Assembly (NCBI GenBank): GCA_964394575.1
Contig: CAYMYB010000006.1
Span: 1 to 64,000, forward strand
DNA from: Rhodoluna sp964394575
GTDB lineage: Bacteria > Actinomycetota > Actinomycetes > Actinomycetales > Microbacteriaceae
Direction: 5' to 3'
Length of the DNA: 64,000 bases
The position numbers were made by a program, and so were the translations under genes. Positions 1 through 8,216 of the stretch are shown piece after piece. Under the pieces are notes generated by a model, which saw only the letters and a list, made by a program, of their open reading frames with translations, was not told where the DNA came from and did no database searches. The number at the start of each line of letters is the position of its first letter. Position 1 is the first letter of the stretch.

Positions 1-246
1 GCTAGTTGTGGAATAGAGCCGCTTTAGCATTTTCTCAACCAAGCGCTCGCAAGATTAGGTTTTCTGGTAAGCGACACAAAGCCAAAGCACTCAGCTGCTG
101 TGTCTCTAATGAAAACAAATCGCAAATTTAGATTGACTTGGCTAGATATTTAATCAAAATGGAATCATATTGTCGCCAATTGGAGACGGATTATCCCTAT
201 TCTGTCTAAGTGGTCAATTTCCTTCAGGACCACAATCGGAGTGCCC

Positions 247-1164
247 ATGTATGAAGCAATCGCGAGAAACAAGCGAAATACGATAATCATAATTTTCCTA
301 TTTCTAGCATTTTTTAGTGGAGTAGCCGCTCTTTTGTCTTGGTGGTTACAGAACATCTGGGTAGGAATCGGACTTATTGGTTTCATTCTTGTTTACGCAG
401 TTGTTCAGTATTACTTTGCAGCAAACATGGCTATGGGTATCGCCGGTGGCATACTGGTGGACAAGGACAGCCACCCTAAACTCTGGCGCACCGTTGAGAA
501 TCTTGCCATCAGCGAAGGTATGCCGATGCCAAAGGTCTACCTAATAAAAGACGAGTCGATAAACGCCATGGCTATCGGCAGGGATCCCTGGCATGCTCAC
601 GTCGGCGCTACTGAAGGATTACTCAGAATCACGGAGAAGTACGAACTCGAAGGCGTCATGGCCCACGAGATGGCTCATATTAAGAACTATGACACTCGGG
701 TTAAGCTGATTGTTTTTGGTTTGGTTGGAGCCATCTCAGCGCTAGCCCAATTCTGTTTTCTATTTATTGTCGGATTGTTTGCTGGGAGTCAAGCCGGTAA
801 AAACCGCAGTTTATTCTTGACAGTCTTGTTCTTTCCTGTAGCTCTATTGCTCTTAGCTGTGGGCGTGGTGTCATGGTTCATATCTTTTCTTCTTGGGCCG
901 ATAATTATGAACGGCGTATCTAGGCAACGCGAGTATCTGGCAGATGCAACAGGTGCGCTGATGACCCGTCATCCAGAAGCATTGATGTCTGCTTTACAAA
1001 AAATGGAACTCTTTAGTCAAGCCCCAGTCAGGAAAAATAAAGCGACGGCAGCAATGTTTTTTACAAACCCGTTTCGACGAGGTTTGTTTGCAAGGCTGCT
1101 ATCTAGTCATCCAGAAACAGATGACCGAATTGAGCGTTTAGCTCAGATGGCTCAGGACTTTTAG
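247..1164 (+). CDS. htpX: HtpX-type membrane zinc metalloprotease (M48 family)
   Basis: This 305-residue protein is a membrane-bound zinc endopeptidase of the M48B family, which degrades misfolded membrane proteins. The zinc motif HEMAH lies at residues 140-144, and the downstream REYLADA segment supplies the third ligand, Glu229. Two hydrophobic segments precede the catalytic region and two lie between it and the Glu ligand, as in HtpX. The opening residues MYEAIARNKR are typical of the family. I chose ATG 247 over GTG 241 because a GGAG at 238-241 sits 5 bases before the ATG and would overlap the GTG. The last codon overlaps the convergent protease gene by 4 bases. Family assignment is firm; substrates are unknown. 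Confidence 0.95.
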   Translation: MYEAIARNKRNTIIIIFLFLAFFSGVAALLSWWLQNIWVGIGLIGFILVYAVVQYYFAANMAMGIAGGILVDKDSHPKLWRTVENLAISEGMPMPKVYLIKDESINAMAIGRDPWHAHVGATEGLLRITEKYELEGVMAHEMAHIKNYDTRVKLIVFGLVGAISALAQFCFLFIVGLFAGSQAGKNRSLFLTVLFFPVALLLLAVGVVSWFISFLLGPIIMNGVSRQREYLADATGALMTRHPEALMSALQKMELFSQAPVRKNKATAAMFFTNPFRRGLFARLLSSHPETDDRIERLAQMAQDF

Positions 1165-2033
1165 TCTTTGAACGGACAGTCTGGATTGCCTGAGTATATC
1201 AATGCGCAAGCATTAACTAATCTCTTTGCCGCAGAGATTCCATCCGCAACATCCATAAAATTTTCCTTGATAGTTTCGTCAATCAACTTTTCTGGAACCA
1301 GTCTCCGCCAAGAAACAATTCCGAGTACTCTAGCTTGGCTATCGAGCAATGGACCACCACTATTACCGGGGTTCGTGGCTGCGTCGGTGTAGTACTCGCT
1401 GTCTGTTACTTTTGTGATGATTCCGAGCGTCGCATAGTCGATTTGATCTATAGGATTGCCAACTTCTATCACCCAGTCTCCAACATGGGCTTCTGGTGCA
1501 GGTTCAAGGGTTGGTAGTTTAGCCTTCATGTAAATCAAAGCCATGTCGGCAATCGATTCCAATTCATCTTCATCCACCACGCCAATTGGATCTTTCTTGA
1601 ACAACACGCCCATAAAAGTCCTGCCTGAAGCTACAACCGGAATTTTGTCCCCAGCTTTACATTCATCAAAAATGTGGGCGGCTGAGAACACTGCTGTCTG
1701 GTAACCATCTGGAACAGGAATATTTATGCCGACGCCCGTTCCAGTAGCAGTTCCACAGGAAACTTCAAATGTTGCAGGACGAGCTTTGCTAACCACCGAA
1801 CTACCGTCTATTTTCTGCTTTTGCAGGTCGATGACCTGAAAGCAGAGCACGATGATTGTAGCGATCGAAGCGATTGCAAGAGTAGGCACCACCCAGCTCG
1901 GAAGATTGAAACTAGTGCCAGTTTTGATATTGAATGAATCTTCATTGGCCAAGTGGCCCCATATTCCATTTGTGTCTCGTTTTCGTCTTTTAAGTGATTT
2001 GAACGAAACACCTGTTCCTGGCTTCTTTGGCAT
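1161..2033 (-). CDS. Membrane-anchored trypsin-like serine protease
   Basis: The 290-residue protein has a basic cytoplasmic N-terminus, one transmembrane helix at about residues 47-66, and an extracytoplasmic chymotrypsin-fold domain. The catalytic triad is visible as His120 (SAAH), Asp163 (ADMAL) and Ser225 in GNSGGPL. No PDZ domain follows, so it resembles a short HtrA/S1C protease rather than DegP. It is the last gene of a four-gene minus-strand operon and starts 1 base after the stop of the upstream gene. Its placement suggests that it processes or senses a cell-surface target together with the OmpA-like and coiled-coil membrane proteins of the operon. The protease fold is clear; the role is inference. 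Confidence 0.85.
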   Translation of the reverse strand: MPKKPGTGVSFKSLKRRKRDTNGIWGHLANEDSFNIKTGTSFNLPSWVVPTLAIASIATIIVLCFQVIDLQKQKIDGSSVVSKARPATFEVSCGTATGTGVGINIPVPDGYQTAVFSAAHIFDECKAGDKIPVVASGRTFMGVLFKKDPIGVVDEDELESIADMALIYMKAKLPTLEPAPEAHVGDWVIEVGNPIDQIDYATLGIITKVTDSEYYTDAATNPGNSGGPLLDSQARVLGIVSWRRLVPEKLIDETIKENFMDVADGISAAKRLVNACALIYSGNPDCPFKD

Positions 2034-2034
2034 T

Positions 2035-3315
2035 TTAATAAACTTCTACTCTTCTGCAGATTTTTTGTAAATCAGAGAGAGCTATGCCTTTGGAGCTCCA
2101 CTCTGTGCCGCAGGTACCCCCACCAACAAAAGTAAGGGGCCCACTAAAGCCAGCGTCCTTTAGCAATTTACCAAATGCCTGAGCCCTTAGTTTCGTAAGA
2201 GTCAGATTCGTTTCATCGATTTCAATTCGCTTTTCGATATATAAATCACGGTCTACTCCCGCTGCCGCAATTCCGCGAATGGTTAGTGAAGAGCAACCTT
2301 TTTTAGATTTAAACTCCGTGACAGTCTTTCTTGCTGCTGCCTTGGCCTTTGTGCTATCAACAAAGTCACTACTGTCCGGTTTGAATTCAACTCCGTCGGA
2401 GTCGTATAGCTTCACAGTTATTGGGCACTCATTGACAGGAACAAGATCTACTGGAATCGAGTTAATGTGAGGTAAACCAGAGCCACACTGCCCACACACC
2501 TCACCAATAGCTCCTCCGCCTAACACGACCACCTCCGTCCAGAATGACTCCAAGGCTTTAGCCATAGTTAGAGGTAAAGGCTTCTGAAGGTCCCCATCAA
2601 CCTGGCCCATCCCGTACCAGTTAACTGTTATCCCAGTTAAGTCAGGAATTTCATTTCGATCGTAAAGTTCTCGAGCCAATTCTTTTGCCTCAGACTCGTC
2701 ACTTGGCAGGGTGCCTTCTTCTTGCATCAGAATAGACCCTGAAGTCTGAATGCCATTTCCTAAAACATAGATAGTCTTTGTTTCTGCATTAGTCACCTGA
2801 TCGGATGCGACGAATAAAGCCTTCAACATATCCGACTGGCTGCTAGTGGGTATTTGGTCGTCTGCTTTCTTGAGATCTCCTGCTGAGCAGTTTGCGGCCA
2901 AGTTGAAGTTGCCATAGACGGAGTCGATCGCACGTTCGATATCCATCTCTTCGTTAGCACCTTCGGCAACTTTAACCACCTTATGGCTAACCAATTGGGG
3001 GTCACCATCTGCGACTACTAGTGATAGCCCTCGCCCCAGAGCCAGAACCCTGTCGTCGCTTTTTAGTAAATCAGATCCAAGCTCGGACTTGATCGAAGTC
3101 GCTGCTCGGGCAGTGATACTTGACATGTCAACAAAATTAGCGGTCGGTGCGAAAATTACTGCCGTCTCAGAAGTGTTACTGGACGCAACCGAATCTTGTG
3201 AAAACAGGCACTCCTTTTCCGGGGGCGGGGGAGGTATGAAAATCCACACGATTGCGCCGATAACTACCAGAGCGGATAAACCAGCCCCAAAAACCTTCCC
3301 TCGACGAGACTTCAC
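2035..3315 (-). CDS. Membrane-anchored protein with OmpA-like C-terminal domain
   Basis: The 426-residue protein starts with a short basic stretch and a transmembrane helix (about 8-27), followed by a run of five prolines. A middle domain (about 45-280) has an alpha/beta pattern reminiscent of a VWA-like fold but lacks a recognisable DxSxS metal site. The last 120 residues resemble an OmpA-like peptidoglycan-associated domain, including the late LxxLRAQAFGKLLKDAGF segment. It starts at GTG 3315, overlapping the upstream stop by 4 bases (GTGA), so the two are probably translationally coupled. I do not recognise the family. A cell-wall-linked sensor or scaffold is plausible but not shown. Confidence 0.7.
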   Translation of the reverse strand: MKSRRGKVFGAGLSALVVIGAIVWIFIPPPPPEKECLFSQDSVASSNTSETAVIFAPTANFVDMSSITARAATSIKSELGSDLLKSDDRVLALGRGLSLVVADGDPQLVSHKVVKVAEGANEEMDIERAIDSVYGNFNLAANCSAGDLKKADDQIPTSSQSDMLKALFVASDQVTNAETKTIYVLGNGIQTSGSILMQEEGTLPSDESEAKELARELYDRNEIPDLTGITVNWYGMGQVDGDLQKPLPLTMAKALESFWTEVVVLGGGAIGEVCGQCGSGLPHINSIPVDLVPVNECPITVKLYDSDGVEFKPDSSDFVDSTKAKAAARKTVTEFKSKKGCSSLTIRGIAAAGVDRDLYIEKRIEIDETNLTLTKLRAQAFGKLLKDAGFSGPLTFVGGGTCGTEWSSKGIALSDLQKICRRVEVY

Positions 3316-4502
3316 GAAACAGACCTCTTTGACTTTCTTATCTTGAATTTGCTTTCCGGTAGGTATTCTGTTGTGAAGTCCGGAGTACCGATCTGATTTA
3401 CAAGCGCTCGCCTGTAAACTGACTTAGCTGATTCGGCAACTTGGTCGTACACCTTGGCTCTAAGCTCCCATTGAGCACCAACTTCAGCTAAAATCTTCAG
3501 CTCTGCCTCTAAGTCCGCTTCGGACTTCGCCTGAGATTCTTGAGCTAACCGGAGAGCTCGAACCTTAGCAAAGTACACATAAAGAAGCCGGGAATACCTA
3601 TGATTGTGCGGGTTTGAATTCATAGATCTTATTAAAATCCAGCTTCCTAACCCAACTAAAATCAAGAAACTAAAGACCAGAACTGCCCACCAGAGCAATG
3701 GCGGCATATCCTTGTTGTTTTCATCAAACTCTTTGTACTCTTTTGCAAGAAGGTTTATACGGAGAACTGTCATTCCCCAGACGTAACCAATCCAGGCCGT
3801 AGCTACTGCAGCCGCAATCCAGAAATCTTTTCCGTTATTCTCTTTGTTGCTTCGATACGCGGCAATTGCCCGTCCTGTTAGGTGGGGGAAAAGGATCTGC
3901 ACACCGACCGCAGGAATTGTAAACAATAGCGCTTCTCGAACGGACGGAAGAACCGAAAACAAAGTAAAGAAGACGATTGTTGCATCTGCTAGTGCAACAA
4001 TCACAAAAATCAACCATTCTTTTAGAACGTTTACTACATGTTTTGTTCGTGAGGTAGTGTCAGGTAAGACACCTTCCCAGAATCCACCATCTTCACCCCT
4101 TTTAGAACCCGTCAAGATTTCCGATTCATCTCTCAACTGCTTTTCAATCGCGTCCTTCTCAGCTTGAGCGTCGGCTACTCGCCTGACTTTAGCTTCAATG
4201 GTTTTTTGAATATACTCAATTCGCATTCTGATTGGTAACTCGGCACGCCCCTTACGTTCCGTGTTCCGTGATTTTTGAAGTTCTAAGACTTCGTCAACAC
4301 TATCTTCATAGGGCATTTGTTCATAGCCCTCTTCGGAGAATAAAAATTCGTCATAAGCTTTCGAGTTTTTGTCAGCTTCTGCAGCTTGTGTTCCCAATGC
4401 AATAAAGACGTTATCGTCAATGTCTGCCGGCAAGTCAGGCAGAGCTAACAGAATTTTTTTCGCTTGGCGCTGTATTTTTCTGCGCCAAAATATCTGAGCC
4501 AT
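3312..4502 (-). CDS. Four-helix membrane protein with flanking coiled coils
   Basis: This 396-residue protein has four predicted membrane helices at about 163-184, 188-208, 226-247 and 268-292. A charged coiled-coil segment (about 90-130) precedes them and another (about 315-365) follows. The architecture is similar to DUF4407-type membrane proteins, but I cannot assign a family. Together with the neighbouring coiled-coil gene it could form an inner-membrane scaffold for the OmpA-like protein and the protease encoded next. The spacing of 3 bases after the upstream gene and the 4-base overlap with the downstream gene indicate one transcript. Confidence 0.7.
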   Translation of the reverse strand: MAQIFWRRKIQRQAKKILLALPDLPADIDDNVFIALGTQAAEADKNSKAYDEFLFSEEGYEQMPYEDSVDEVLELQKSRNTERKGRAELPIRMRIEYIQKTIEAKVRRVADAQAEKDAIEKQLRDESEILTGSKRGEDGGFWEGVLPDTTSRTKHVVNVLKEWLIFVIVALADATIVFFTLFSVLPSVREALLFTIPAVGVQILFPHLTGRAIAAYRSNKENNGKDFWIAAAVATAWIGYVWGMTVLRINLLAKEYKEFDENNKDMPPLLWWAVLVFSFLILVGLGSWILIRSMNSNPHNHRYSRLLYVYFAKVRALRLAQESQAKSEADLEAELKILAEVGAQWELRAKVYDQVAESAKSVYRRALVNQIGTPDFTTEYLPESKFKIRKSKRSVS

Positions 4503-4505
4503 TAT

Positions 4506-5108
4506 TTAGCGAGTTTTCCTTACCGGTAGTTCCTTTTCAAACTGGTCAAGCTCAGTCTCTGGCACGCTTCTGTAGACGGGAATTTCTGCTGAAGCAGCTT
4601 CTACTTCCACCTTGAGTTTTCTGGATCGAGCTTGGTTATAGATAGCAACTTTTTGGCGATACAAGTTCTCCCAAAGAGGCTTCACCTCGTCAGCCCTTCG
4701 GATTAGCGCTAAGCCTGTTTCCTTGTTTGCGGCAAACTGCGAGCGCAAATCAGACTCTTCCTGCTCCAGCGAGGCTAGTCGTAGTGAAGAAGCTTTTTGT
4801 TGTCGCCCAGTTTTACCCATATTTGATTTCTGCTTATCTATTTTGGTAAATAGCAATTCAAGTTCAGCCTCAATTCGGGAGTTGCCGGTCACGTAAGGCG
4901 AAGTGACTCTTAGTAGCCAATCATTGAGGGCTATCTCCCCACGTTGAGAAAACGATTCAAACTCATTTACGGCTTGAGTGCGGGTAAAGTCCATCAGTGT
5001 TCGGTTTCTGCGAGCGTCCTTACGCCCAGCCCGTCTGATTCGCCATACTTCGAATGCTCCGGGCCGCTTTGGCACTACAGGATTATTGAAGGAATTCTTC
5101 TTTGCCAT
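4506..5108 (-). CDS. Soluble coiled-coil protein, first gene of the operon
   Basis: The 200-residue product is rich in charged residues and predicted to be largely helical, with a coiled-coil stretch in the middle (about 70-150). It has no membrane segment or signal peptide. I chose the ATG at 5108 because GTGAGGAT lies just upstream (GAGG ends 6 bases before the ATG); a longer reading from TTG 5189 would add 27 residues but has no ribosome-binding site. It leads the operon that continues with the four-helix membrane protein, the OmpA-like protein and the trypsin-like protease. No function is recognised. Confidence 0.65.
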   Translation of the reverse strand: MAKKNSFNNPVVPKRPGAFEVWRIRRAGRKDARRNRTLMDFTRTQAVNEFESFSQRGEIALNDWLLRVTSPYVTGNSRIEAELELLFTKIDKQKSNMGKTGRQQKASSLRLASLEQEESDLRSQFAANKETGLALIRRADEVKPLWENLYRQKVAIYNQARSRKLKVEVEAASAEIPVYRSVPETELDQFEKELPVRKTR

Positions 5109-5194
5109 TTGATCCTCACTTTCAACTGTTCCCATAAGGAGAGTTTTGGACAACTTAATAACCCTAGTGCTGTTGCCATAGTGGGACAATAAAA

Positions 5195-5223
5195 AATATT
5201 TAGATTAAGACAGACTAAGTCAA
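5195..5223 (-). promoter_or_regulatory. Candidate sigma70-type promoter of the 5108-1161 operon
   Basis: On the minus strand TTGACT (5218-5223) is separated by 17 bases from AATATT (5195-5200). The -35 matches the consensus at 5 of 6 positions; the -10 is weaker. The transcript would have a leader of about 80 bases before the ATG at 5108. Confidence 0.4.
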
Positions 5224-5252
5224 AATGTTATAAAGCGTAAAACTGTTCCCAA

Positions 5253-6170
5253 TTATTGGGTTCCCTGAGATTTTTCGTCTTTGGGCAACGAAGGCCGATA
5301 CATCGTGGCTGGCTTTCCTGGTCTGCTCCGGTCTAGATTGCCGCTTTGATCTATAAAGTTTAGATTCAGAACGTTTCTGCGGAATAGGTCACGCTGAATG
5401 CGCTCGCCACGACAAACTTCAGTCAGCTCTTGGAGCTCACTCAATCTAAATTCCTCGCTCAGGGGATTCAGCCCGAAGAACGAGAAGGGATCTATCCTTG
5501 AGTCAAAAGCATGCCTTAGCCTGCGCCAGGCGTAAAAGACCATTTCATCGTGGTCTTGGGCCAGGATTCGACCACTCGGTAAGTCTTTGGTAAGAGTCTT
5601 TTGGTGGCCCTTTGCCATTGATGGGCTTGGCATGGTTCTGAACCCGAAACGGGATACCCCGTCATAATTCTCAAGTGGCCCGAATTGCTTGATGAATGTT
5701 TCCATAAAGTGCTGTGAATTGACCAGTTCTAAACCAACTTGGTCGCGACCGCCAAGATACTTCCGTATGTCTTCAAAGTTCACTATGGACCAATATGCAA
5801 AAGAAAGAGCTCTTCCACGCGGGTCTCGATCCGGCTCGTCAAATGTTCCCAGCTGTCGAAGCTTGGCTTTGATCTTCCCGAAATCAAGCCCTAGACGCTC
5901 AAATGCAATTCGTTGGGATGCTTCGGAAAGAGTTTCGTCAAATCCTAGGTGACCGCCGGGAAGAACCCTCTTGCTTTCGAAGTATTTATCTAAGTCGTTA
6001 GATGCAGCGACCGTAACTACGAATAGAGAGAGCCCAGAGTGGTCTTTTGGAAAAGTGTCCCCAAATGACACCATGCTTTTGTCCCAGATAAGGCTGGCCA
6101 TGGTGCTGGGGTCAGCTACCGTGAAGATGACCAGATCTACGGCTCCTGGGTTCCAGATGTCAGCGCTCAT
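5253..6170 (-). CDS. NrtR-like regulator: degenerate Nudix domain plus winged helix
   Basis: The 305-residue protein has an N-terminal Nudix domain (about 10-190) and a C-terminal winged-helix domain (about 210-295) ending in the PGKPATMYR segment, as in NrtR regulators of NAD metabolism that sense ADP-ribose-type ligands. The Nudix box at about 73-95 keeps GX5E and the late glycine, but the REUXEE core reads RIAFER, so two catalytic glutamates are missing. A ligand-sensing role without hydrolysis is therefore likely. The gene diverges from the VWA/deacetylase cluster, which it may control. A TATGAT lies about 11 bases before the ATG and no ribosome-binding site is visible, so the mRNA may be leaderless. 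Domain call is strong; ligand and targets are inferred. Confidence 0.8.
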   Translation of the reverse strand: MSADIWNPGAVDLVIFTVADPSTMASLIWDKSMVSFGDTFPKDHSGLSLFVVTVAASNDLDKYFESKRVLPGGHLGFDETLSEASQRIAFERLGLDFGKIKAKLRQLGTFDEPDRDPRGRALSFAYWSIVNFEDIRKYLGGRDQVGLELVNSQHFMETFIKQFGPLENYDGVSRFGFRTMPSPSMAKGHQKTLTKDLPSGRILAQDHDEMVFYAWRRLRHAFDSRIDPFSFFGLNPLSEEFRLSELQELTEVCRGERIQRDLFRRNVLNLNFIDQSGNLDRSRPGKPATMYRPSLPKDEKSQGTQ

Positions 6171-6204
6171 GATTAGTATTCATCATACTACATAAAAATT
6201 TATA

Positions 6205-6261
6205 AATAATTTACCAAATTAGGGAATAATTTGAGCGTTTACACGTTTATTATGGTATAGT
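6205..6261 (+). promoter_or_regulatory. Divergent control region with direct repeats
   Basis: The 125-base space between the NrtR-like gene and the VWA gene is AT-rich. It holds two identical AATAATTT copies at 6205-6212 and 6225-6232, exactly 20 bases apart (two helical turns), then two CGTTTA copies at 6236-6241 and 6244-6249. A possible -10, TATAGT, is at 6256-6261, with TTGAGC (6231-6236) 19 bases upstream, overlapping the second repeat. An activator or repressor bound to the repeats would sit on this promoter. The repeats are seen; operator function is inferred. Confidence 0.4.
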
Positions 6262-6295
6262 TAAAAACGATACTTCGAAAGGAAGTGATATAGCA

Positions 6296-7588
6296 GTGAT
6301 AACACCACGTATAGAGCACAATAAGTGCCAAGTCGGGAAACCGACCCCCCTAGGTCTCATGCTTGAGATCACCGCGCCGGTTGCCCCGGTTATAGAGGCA
6401 GCCACCCACAAAGCCAAAGCTTTGGTCTTCGTCATCGACCGTTCCGGTTCGATGTCTGGCGGTCGTCTGGAATCGGTTAAGGCCGTTCTAGAGGAGACGC
6501 TACCTAGGCTAAACCCCGAGGATCACATCGCCATCATCAGCTTTGATGACACGGCGGTAGTGAACCTGCCGTTAGCCACCATCAAGGACTTGGATCTGAA
6601 GAATGTTCGAAAGATCATCTCCGATATCCACTCTGGAGGTTCTACCAATCTAGAAGCTGGTTACCGACTTGGGCTAAAAGAAGCCGAGAAGGTTACCGAT
6701 GGTGTTGAAACCACAGTGATCTTGCTGAGCGATGGCCAAGCCAACGCTGGTGAGACTAACCCTGAGGTTCTTGGCCACATCGCGACAGCCGCAACCGAGC
6801 ATCTTGTTACAACTTCAACCATTGGTATTGGTTCGGGTTATGACGAGAACGTTCTGGGTGCTCTAGCTGATGGTGGAAATGGAAACCACATCGCTGGTAT
6901 CACTCAAGGTGAGGCCGTCGATGGTTTGCAATCCGAGATTGACGGGTTGCTTACCAAGACCATGATCGATGTGACCATCGAGATTGTCATCGGTCCTGAC
7001 TTCACTGGAAACGGCAGCAAGATCAAAGCCGGAAGAAAGATGAAGAAGTGGGAGTATGCCCGGACTCAGGTCAAGGCCCTACTCGGTGATCTTTCATCAG
7101 GCGAGGAAAAGAACGTGTTCTTCAACATTGTTCTTGATGCTCACAAGATGGCAACTCCAGGAGTTAAGCAGGGCCTTCAGGTTACCTACTCATACACCGA
7201 TGTACTAACCGGTCAAAGAGTCTCTAATTCAGAAACTTTTGAAATCGAGTTAGTCTCGCAAGAGCAGTGGGTTGAACCAGAGCGTGATCAAGACATCATG
7301 GCAGAGCTGCAGTTGGTTAGAAACCAAGACATTATGCAGGAAGCGATGGAGCTGTTCACGCAGGGTAAGAACAAGGAAGCAAAAGCTTTACTTGAAGCTG
7401 CTGGTCTGGCCATGGATGACATCGAGGCAAACTATGCGATGAGCGACAGAACTTCAGTTCGAATGATGTCGAGCAACATGGCATTCAAGCGGATGATGTT
7501 GACTGATGATGAAAACTTACAGAAGAAGTTGCTGTGGGAGCAACTCAACCGTGAGAAGCGCGATCGTCGTAAGAAAGACGAGAACTAG
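6296..7588 (+). CDS. VWA domain protein
   Basis: The 430-residue protein has a von Willebrand factor A domain with an intact metal-ion-dependent adhesion site: Asp48-x-Ser50-x-Ser52 (DRSGS), a GGSTNLEAG segment supplying the threonine, and ILLSDGQAN supplying the aspartate. A beta-rich domain follows, with a helical, lysine-rich tail. There is no signal peptide or membrane helix, so it is cytoplasmic. The start is GTG 6296, with AGGAAG 11 bases upstream. It is the first gene of the plus-strand cluster and stops 1 base before the next start. Cytoplasmic VWA proteins usually organise multiprotein complexes; the partner here is not known. Confidence 0.9.
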   Translation: MITPRIEHNKCQVGKPTPLGLMLEITAPVAPVIEAATHKAKALVFVIDRSGSMSGGRLESVKAVLEETLPRLNPEDHIAIISFDDTAVVNLPLATIKDLDLKNVRKIISDIHSGGSTNLEAGYRLGLKEAEKVTDGVETTVILLSDGQANAGETNPEVLGHIATAATEHLVTTSTIGIGSGYDENVLGALADGGNGNHIAGITQGEAVDGLQSEIDGLLTKTMIDVTIEIVIGPDFTGNGSKIKAGRKMKKWEYARTQVKALLGDLSSGEEKNVFFNIVLDAHKMATPGVKQGLQVTYSYTDVLTGQRVSNSETFEIELVSQEQWVEPERDQDIMAELQLVRNQDIMQEAMELFTQGKNKEAKALLEAAGLAMDDIEANYAMSDRTSVRMMSSNMAFKRMMLTDDENLQKKLLWEQLNREKRDRRKKDEN

Positions 7589-7589
7589 C

Positions 7590-8135
7590 ATGTGGATCTT
7601 TACCGATACTGGTTTCGTTTCTGCTGTGCGTAAGCCTGAGTACCCGGACGTTATCACCGTCCGGGCTCGGGACCGCAAGTCACTCGAAGCTCTAGCTTCG
7701 AAGGCGAATGTTGAAATCAAACGTTCGCCAAACGGTGACTACCCTTACCGAGTTTTTGTCGGTGATGGTCCATTCATTGAATGGTTCTTGGATAGAGGGG
7801 CTGAGCTTCGCTATGAGAATTTCAAGAACCGTGTCTATGAAACCCGTGGTTCAGATTTTGCCCGAGCATTGGGCAATGTCTGGAGCGCCATGCTTGCGGT
7901 TGAAGATGAAGAGGCTAGAACCTCAGTCTTCAATGAGGCTGGCGAAGAGATCTCTCACACGGATGCCGAGCCCAACCGACTGCTGCAACACAGCCAGGTC
8001 CCCGAGAACCTCGAGGATCTGACCGAACAAGAGCAGATTGTTTGGGCAGAGCAGCAAGCTGAGCGACTTGCTCAGCGAGCAATTGATTCTGAAGCCGGCG
8101 AGAAGTACTGGTCGGACGAGGACACCAAAGGCTAA
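7590..8135 (+). CDS. Conserved hypothetical protein of the MWIFT type
   Basis: The 181-residue protein opens with MWIFTDTGFVSAV, an opening I associate with a family of uncharacterised actinobacterial proteins. The first 100 residues look like a compact alpha/beta domain; the tail is acidic, glutamine-rich and probably helical. I chose ATG 7590 rather than an upstream in-frame start because it lies 1 base after the VWA stop and matches the family opening; the upstream 28 codons overlap the VWA gene in another frame. Cotranscription with the VWA gene is almost certain. No catalytic motif is visible. Confidence 0.75.
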   Translation: MWIFTDTGFVSAVRKPEYPDVITVRARDRKSLEALASKANVEIKRSPNGDYPYRVFVGDGPFIEWFLDRGAELRYENFKNRVYETRGSDFARALGNVWSAMLAVEDEEARTSVFNEAGEEISHTDAEPNRLLQHSQVPENLEDLTEQEQIVWAEQQAERLAQRAIDSEAGEKYWSDEDTKG

Positions 8136-8151
8136 CTCAGCCTAGGGAATC

Positions 8152-8194
8152 GGGGCCCAGGTTTCTGGGCCTCGGAAAATCCCTCTCCGGAGGG
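8152..8194 (+). promoter_or_regulatory. Two intercistronic hairpins, one with a UNCG-type tetraloop
   Basis: Between the MWIFT-type gene and the deacetylase gene, GGCCCAG (8154-8160) pairs with CTGGGCC (8165-8171) across a 4-base loop, extendable by two pairs. Ten bases further, CCCTC (8181-8185) pairs with GAGGG (8190-8194) around TCCG, a stable UNCG tetraloop. Neither is followed by a T-tract, so RNA stabilisation, processing or translation control is more likely than simple termination. The ribosome-binding site AAGGAGA (8204-8210) follows at once. Confidence 0.5.
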
Positions 8195-8216
8195 AATAAC
8201 AGTAAGGAGAAAAGTG

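Noticed and set aside
165..386. Minus-strand ORF of 73 codons over the HtpX start
   Set aside because: It is a shadow of the htpX promoter and 5' end, with no ribosome-binding site or protein-like composition.
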